DNA from: Datnioides undecimradiatus
Lineage: Eukaryota > Chordata > Actinopteri > Lobotiformes > Datnioididae
Length of the DNA stretch: 64,000 nt
Direction: 5' to 3'
Assembly: GCA_008933995.1 (NCBI GenBank)
Contig: WARS01000012.1
Coordinates: forward strand, 9,597,001-9,661,000
Every line of letters begins with the position of its first letter. Positions within the stretch are counted from its first letter, which is position 1. Made by a program: the position numbers and the translations under genes. This document shows positions 58,381 through 64,000 of the stretch, in pieces. The notes beneath the pieces are model-generated. The model was not told the origin of the DNA. It did not search any database and saw nothing but the letters and a program-made list of their open reading frames with translations.

Positions 58381-61238
58381 CTGTCGATGTGGTAAGTCCC
58401 TCTCTTTCTCTCGCTGTCTTTCCCTCACTCTGCTTTCTTGCCCTGTCTTAGCTCTGTAGAGGCAGTCTTCGGGTCTTAATCGTGGTACTCTCCCTGATTA
58501 AAACCAGTGTACTAAGCCAATTAGGATGCCCACAGGTGGGCAATTAGGAGAGTGAATGTGCAGCACATAGCTGAAGTGGGTCAGACAAGGCTACAGGTCG
58601 GGGACACATTCTCCTTTGATTATGAAACACAGCTCCGACATCAGCTGCAACTTTACTGTTACAGTCATTACCAGAGCTCCACTTAAATACTAGTTTGTTT
58701 CCCCTTCTTGGTAAATTAACAACAAAATTTTAGTTTCAGACTTTGTCCCAATGCCACCTCAAGGTACCATATGAGGTCTGTAAGTATGGCAAAATGTAGG
58801 GAGGACAGAAAAAAGGGTGGGTGGTGTCGCTATGCAGTATCAATGACAGAGAAAGAAAAGATCAGGATATTAGATAATATTAGTAAAAAAAATAGTATGC
58901 CGCATGTCTATATTGGTATTATTAGAATCAGCATTTAATATTACTTTTTATTTCAAACATAGGTCAACAATATGCTTGCTAACACCTTATCAAGCTAGCT
59001 GTAGTGTTAAGTTGGTTGCTCATGTGTCAGTGGCATGTGTGGAACATGCAAAACATCTTCTAAAGTTTGAATTGGTAATGATCAATAGGATTGTAGGATG
59101 GATACCCAAGTAAGTTATCAACAGTTTACCATCAATGTTTCATCACTATTGATCTTCCATCCACCTACCTCTTCAACCTACCTAGACTGCATTAAATTTG
59201 CTTGATCCACATATAAGCATTAGGAGGAGACTAGTCTCAAAGGGAAAAGCCAGGAAAAGAGCTGAATGGTTGGTCATTTGGCTGCCTGAGGAGGACAGCA
59301 CCATTGTGGTGCATGTGAAATGGGATGCTGGGCTGGGCATTGTTCACGTGGGGGAGAATAGGTCTGTGAATGTGTTTGAGTTGACAGTCGGAGGTCCTGA
59401 ATGCACACAGCCATCACTTTCCTCATGCTCTGTGTGCCTCCATTACCCCCTTCCTCGTCTCCTTCTCCTCCCAGAAGCTTTATCATTTTCAGACAGACAC
59501 ACGCACACACCCTCTGTGCCGCCATCATCATGCCTGTGTGTAGAAGGCTCATAATGGAACATCTGCAAGAATAGGACATTTTCAGGATGAGCAGGGGAGA
59601 GAAGAGCAACATAAAAGTGTTTGGGCTAAATGAGAGCTCGGTTTTTGGACCCCAAATTAATCATTTTAATATCTGCAACCTTAATTCTAATGCTAAGCTC
59701 TGGGTGCAGATACCCAGCTTGTGGCATGGCTGAAAGAAAATAACAGCGCAGATACCCAAAACAGCCTCTTCCTCCTCTGCCGCCGCCTCCTCCTTCTCCA
59801 CCAGCAGCAGCACAGAGAGAAAAAGTTTGAATGCAGAAACAGAGCCTCAACTTCCCTCTTAAATAATTCAAGAACTGGACAGAAAGAAAAGTTTTTGGAG
59901 ACAGAAACTCCTGGCAAGACTTTCTCTCGAAAAATCTCCTGCAGGGAGCCGTCGTGCAGGCCCAGGTATGAAGCAGAGATGATTCTCTGGAGAGAGTGGA
60001 GCTCTGAGGAAGGAATGGGTTGGAGAAGGGAGGTATTACCACAGCCAACGAGCAGCCAGCCACTGCTGTGTGATCTATTCAAAGAATCCCCTCTTCAGAG
60101 GATATTAATGTAAACTCAAACTCACTTCCATCCAGTTCAGCATATTCGGTTCAACTCCACTCGCCACTTTTCTGGCTGTATATACCCACTCGTTGTGTCT
60201 CATGAGTATTTCTTCTGATGTGATCAACGTGATTTAATTAAGCAGAATATTATTCCCATCAAACTTAAAACTGATGCTGTTATTTTCTCTGCCAATAAAG
60301 TTGGAAGAAAGTTTTTACTTTTTAATCTACAGTATGTTTGTTAGAAATTTGGCTGAGGTTTGGTGGGCAACTCACCCTCTGGATTGGATTTTTCATTTTT
60401 ACAAAATATACTCATCTCATGGAAAACAATGGATAATGTTTAACCTTTCCACAGTTTATCTCTTTGAACAAATGAGAAGCCACATTTTAGAGTGAGCGAG
60501 AGCCTAAAGCTGCAGCAAATCCCTTGTATTAATTCTTATGTATGGTTATGCAGGGCAACGGATAGGTTTCAAATGCATATGGTTGAGGGAGACAGGATGA
60601 TTTCACTGATTTATTGCACTGATTTGTAGCTTACAGGCAGGTAGACGTGTGGGCAGACATGCAGCATTTCCAGGTGTAGATAACAGTTAAATGCAAAAAC
60701 CAGTGGAAAAAATAGGATGAACTGGTAGAGTATGGGTGGAAATGGACTGGCTAAGTCTCTGCAGGGCTTCTGAGGAAGATGGAAGCATATCAGCGGGAAG
60801 GTCAGGTGACATGAGGTAAAAGGGAATACTGAATGGCAGGAGAATGTGGCTAGATTGAGATGACTGGGAGAGGAGGACAAAAGTCAGAGGGCCTGTGTTG
60901 GCAGGGTGAGGATGACAATGAAAGTGAGTGAGGAAGTTGGGCTGTGGCTGGAGGGAGGGACAGAAAGGCAGATTGTGACGTTAATGGTGATTGTAGCAAA
61001 ATCCAAACGACATTGGTATTATCTTTTAGAGTGTTAGCGATAGTTGGGTCAATCTGAGCAGCAAACCTGACAGTGTTCATTTACCCTTATAAAAATCAAC
61101 AGTAGCAGTGTTTATATTAAGTCCTCACCCATCACAGTTAATTTGAACAGCTGCCTCCGAGCCGTATCTGTTCTATGAGTGGGCAAACAGCCCACTCCAC
61201 TGCAAATAATTGTCACCAGGATCACACTAGAAAATTGG

Positions 61239-61239
<1 letters not shown>
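58381..61239. other. Intergenic, no supported gene
   Basis: Includes a GC-richer stretch with overlapping frames on both strands at 59626-60113 (poly-Gly/Arg or Ser/Leu from a ctcctcctt run), which I do not regard as coding. Confidence 0.5.

Positions 61240-61285
<46 letters not shown>
61240..61285. repeat. (TG)23 microsatellite
   Basis: Perfect 46-bp array, the longest pure dinucleotide run in the window, followed by cgcacgtgc. Confidence 0.95.
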
Positions 61286-61288
<3 letters not shown>

Positions 61289-62854
61289 ACGTGCTCTGGA
61301 ACAAACCTCAAATAGCCAGCCAATGAAGGTTGCTTTGCTCACCCTGCCCTGTGAAGGCTCAGGGAAAGGTAAGCAAAGAGGGTTACCTCCAACAGGTGAC
61401 TGTCAAATGCTCATTGCATACAGTGTGAGCTCTTCCTGCACCTGATGGGGCAAAGTGCAACCTCACCCAACTTGTCTGTTCTTGAGTTTTGCTTTATGGG
61501 GCTCTATTTTCAACACAGCGCTCCAAATTTGAAATTCACTTCAGTCGTCTGTCTGGTATTTTGGTGTCCAGCACAGAGCATACGGCAGAAGGAGAGACAC
61601 TACCAGGTGGGAGGTTTATCCAAATGATGCAATGCAAATAGAGTTATTGGTATTTTGGTGGAATCTGAATTTAAGCATTACCCTGAAAATGGATTTCAGA
61701 CACGCTGCTGTCATTTTGGTGATTTCATCAACAGGAACAGACCTAATGAGACATAATCTGTTTGAGTTAAACCATCTCACACCAGTGGATGTGTTTATAG
61801 TTGCTTAAAATTGTATGACATGCTGCTTCAATCAACTAAATCTCTACAGATATCTGAAGGCAACAAGAGAGATAGGTACAAATCTGCAGCCTTTAGTTGA
61901 ACTCAGTGTAATCCATTAAGAGACAAAATAACCCACAAAAATCAGATTCTTAACAGGGCTTTAAGTTGTTCTGCACTGCTTCAAGCCCAAAACTCCAGGT
62001 TTACATTGCTCATACAGAAATCAAGAGGATTAAATTCAAAAATGCAGAACTGCTTGTTGTTATCATAAACAACTCAACTTAGTTTGCTGAGAGGTCTGGC
62101 TTCCACCCGCTCGGCTCAGTCCTCAACGGCTGTTTTCCAGACACACAATTCATAGTTAAGACTGGCTTTGGGAGCTATCATCAACCACGTTTTGACATTT
62201 ATAAGAGGTGACCAGGGAACAGCCATCTGTAGAAGCCTTAAATGAGATATGAACATCTTTAATCTAATTACGAATACCCAGCAGAGGATCTCCTTTCTTT
62301 GTCCAGTCGGTGTATCACAGCTAATTCAGTTCTATCGATCATCACAGGCTCAGATGTTTCTGCCTCATACCACTGCAGGTTCCACACAACCAACAAGGGA
62401 AGGATGAAGGAGACCACCTACTTGACCTTGAGCCCTCAAGAGGATGGCTTCATTGTATTAGCAACAGTTTCCTCACATCAGCAGTATCACTGTTCGACCC
62501 TGTCTCCAACAAAATATGTTTCTTACTTCCCCTGTAGAATATGTTTCCGTTCTTGTTTCTCTGTTCAGTGTTCATTTGAACCTGATTTTTCTTGGGAGGA
62601 GTGCAACAAGTGTAAAATGGATATGGCTAACAACAAAATGGAGTGACATTTGCATTTCTTCAGTCAGCAAAATAAATCCAAGTGACAAATTAGTCCAACA
62701 TTTACTCCTGTTAGCTCCTGAGGAAATTGTTGCTGCTAATTGTGCATCTTTCTACAGCAGCTGGTTTCTAACTCTGTCAGTCAGCCTTTTATTGCTGGAC
62801 AGATAGAATACAGTAGGTTTTGGGGTTTTTTCACTGAAAAACAGATGTTTCCTG
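61286..62854. other. Intergenic, nothing recognised
   Basis: No repeat or gene that I can support. Confidence 0.5.
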
Positions 62855-63010
62855 TCACGTAGCATAATACTTACATAACTATATGCCATAAAACCAAAAC
62901 AAGCTGAAAGACAATAATAATTGTTTTGCATTGCTTAGGGGAACTGCAGAGTCATGATTCTCTGTGGGTTTATCAACTTTCATATGACATACAGTCATTT
63001 CACCTATTTC
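62855..63010. mobile_element. Probable dispersed teleost repeat fragment
   Basis: The phrases tatatgccataaaaccaaaa, caagctgaaagac and ctttcatatgaca in order resemble part of a common teleost interspersed repeat. Approximate borders. Confidence 0.35.
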
Positions 63011-63074
63011 TTATCTCTCTGTGGTAAGAGAAGGATTGTGATTTTGGTTTTAAATTAGAATCTGTTAGTGGTTA

Positions 63075-63430
63075 GCTAGTGGACAGCTACTTCCTTAGCC
63101 TGGCTGCTGAAAGTCTAAAGGCTAAAGTTCGCATGATAACATCTTCAAAGCGACAATGCTAAAATGCTGGTATAAAGCATGTAAATGTTTACCATTAGTT
63201 TAGGGTGTTGGCAACATTTGCTAATTTCCAGAAATTGCAGCTGACTTCAATGGGGATATATGACCATATATTTGTATTATAGAATCCAGGTATTGAACAA
63301 ACTGACACTTTGACCTGATGATGATTCTGCATGAAACTTCAGTTAACCCTCGTTGCTACGGTTCATCCTCAAGGGAACATCAGTGTCTGTACTAAATTGC
63401 ATGACCTTCAAATATATTACACCTTTAACT
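63075..63430 (-). mobile_element. Teleost 'gttagcatgctaac' repeat, diverged reverse copy
   Basis: aatgctaaaatgctggtata, gtttaccattagtttagggtg, tttgacctgatgatgattctg and ctcaagggaacatcagtgtctgt are the reverse-order counterparts of landmarks seen at 52890-53290. Heavily diverged. Confidence 0.5.
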
Positions 63431-64000
63431 TCAACTTCATGCAGTGTTTGATTTAAAAATACAAGAGGGAACATTTAAAAAAAACTTGTAATGTCAAATA
63501 GAGTCTGATGCTCAGACTCAATGAACTAATTAACCAAACTGTTTTTCACATATTTGTGATTTTCAGGTAATCCATGAAATCTGTAGTTTATCCTCTATTA
63601 GTGTTTGTTCAATAGTTTTTTTAATAGGTAAGGTCCAGTTGTGTTAACTTCAAAATGTCAAATTTCCTTGAGGAAATTTCTTTAATTAATTACCTTTTAC
63701 CTTCTACTGCATCTTCTTTCCTCCCTGATTATGTTTATGTCCCACTTATCTTGTTTCCCTCCCTGTATTCCACTTGGATCCACTCGTCTTTTTCTCTTCT
63801 TCATCAGTGCGTCTTGCTTCTTAAATTCTCATCACTCCTCGCCACTTCTGTCACCACTTCTAATTCCTCCCACTTCTGTCTTCTGTGTTTCTTATCCCTC
63901 TCTTGTTTACCTCCATCCGTCCCATAACACCCTCCAATCCCTTTGTGCTATCTTCCCCCTTCCTTCTCCACTGCGTTTTCCCGCTGTAGCTGTTAGAAGT
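63431..64000. other. Intergenic; pyrimidine-rich from about 63680 to the end
   Basis: From 63680 the + strand becomes C/T dominated (cttctttcctccctg style). Any reading frame there is low-complexity. Nothing else is recognised. Confidence 0.5.

Noticed and set aside
59626-60113. Overlapping 129-145 codon frames on both strands
   Set aside because: Openness on both strands comes from a low-complexity cctcctcctt run; no domain on either strand.
24121-64000. miR-193b/miR-365 cluster, which I recall on the same human chromosome arm as SHISA9
   Set aside because: I looked for the mature miR-365 and miR-193 sequences by eye and found neither.

Overview
This window is vertebrate nuclear DNA, almost certainly from a teleost and probably a percomorph (spiny-rayed) fish. 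The evidence is split codons at GT-AG introns, long introns, abundant (CA)n/(GT)n microsatellites, and several dispersed repeat families that I recognise as typical of teleosts: a tRNA-derived SINE, a terminal-inverted-repeat MITE built on a TTAGCTTAGCA-type core, and elements carrying 'tttgggtcc' or 'gttagcatgctaac' motifs. There are no operons, prokaryotic genes, CRISPR arrays or viral genes.

One protein-coding gene is supported, the 3' part of shisa9 (CKAMP44, an auxiliary subunit of AMPA-type glutamate receptors), on the + strand. Two coding exons are visible: 6422-6610, carrying the conserved NKYASLKAV segment and an 18-residue polyglutamine tract, and the terminal exon 14765-15699, ending in the PDZ ligand EVTV. 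Both junctions are phase 1 and the exons join in frame. The exons for the signal peptide, cysteine-rich Shisa domain and transmembrane helix should lie upstream of base 1. The tail encoded here is unusual. It carries a Met/Leu array with strict three-residue spacing (19 positions), a pentapeptide Asn-Pro-Met repeat, a hexaglycine run and a His/Ser-rich block that I do not recall in mammalian SHISA9.

Layout: 1-6421 is intron; 6422-6610 coding exon; 6611-14764 an 8.15 kb intron with a decayed mobile element, a perfect 19-bp minisatellite and a second dispersed repeat; 14765-15699 terminal exon; 15700 to about 16135 a minimal 3' UTR with AATAAA at 16111. A second strong poly(A) signal at 24100 may mark a much longer 3' UTR or a separate noncoding transcript. 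From about 24.1 kb to 64 kb I find no gene. This fits the large gene desert I recall downstream of SHISA9 in mammals.

The most notable features of the desert are a pair of near-identical noncoding elements 9.4 kb apart (35295-35397 and 44689-44791, 94 of 103 positions identical without gaps) that look like a duplicated regulatory element, and two clean inverted repeats (33121-33155 and 52256-52337). Homology calls rest on my memory of SHISA family and teleost repeat sequences. No database search was possible.
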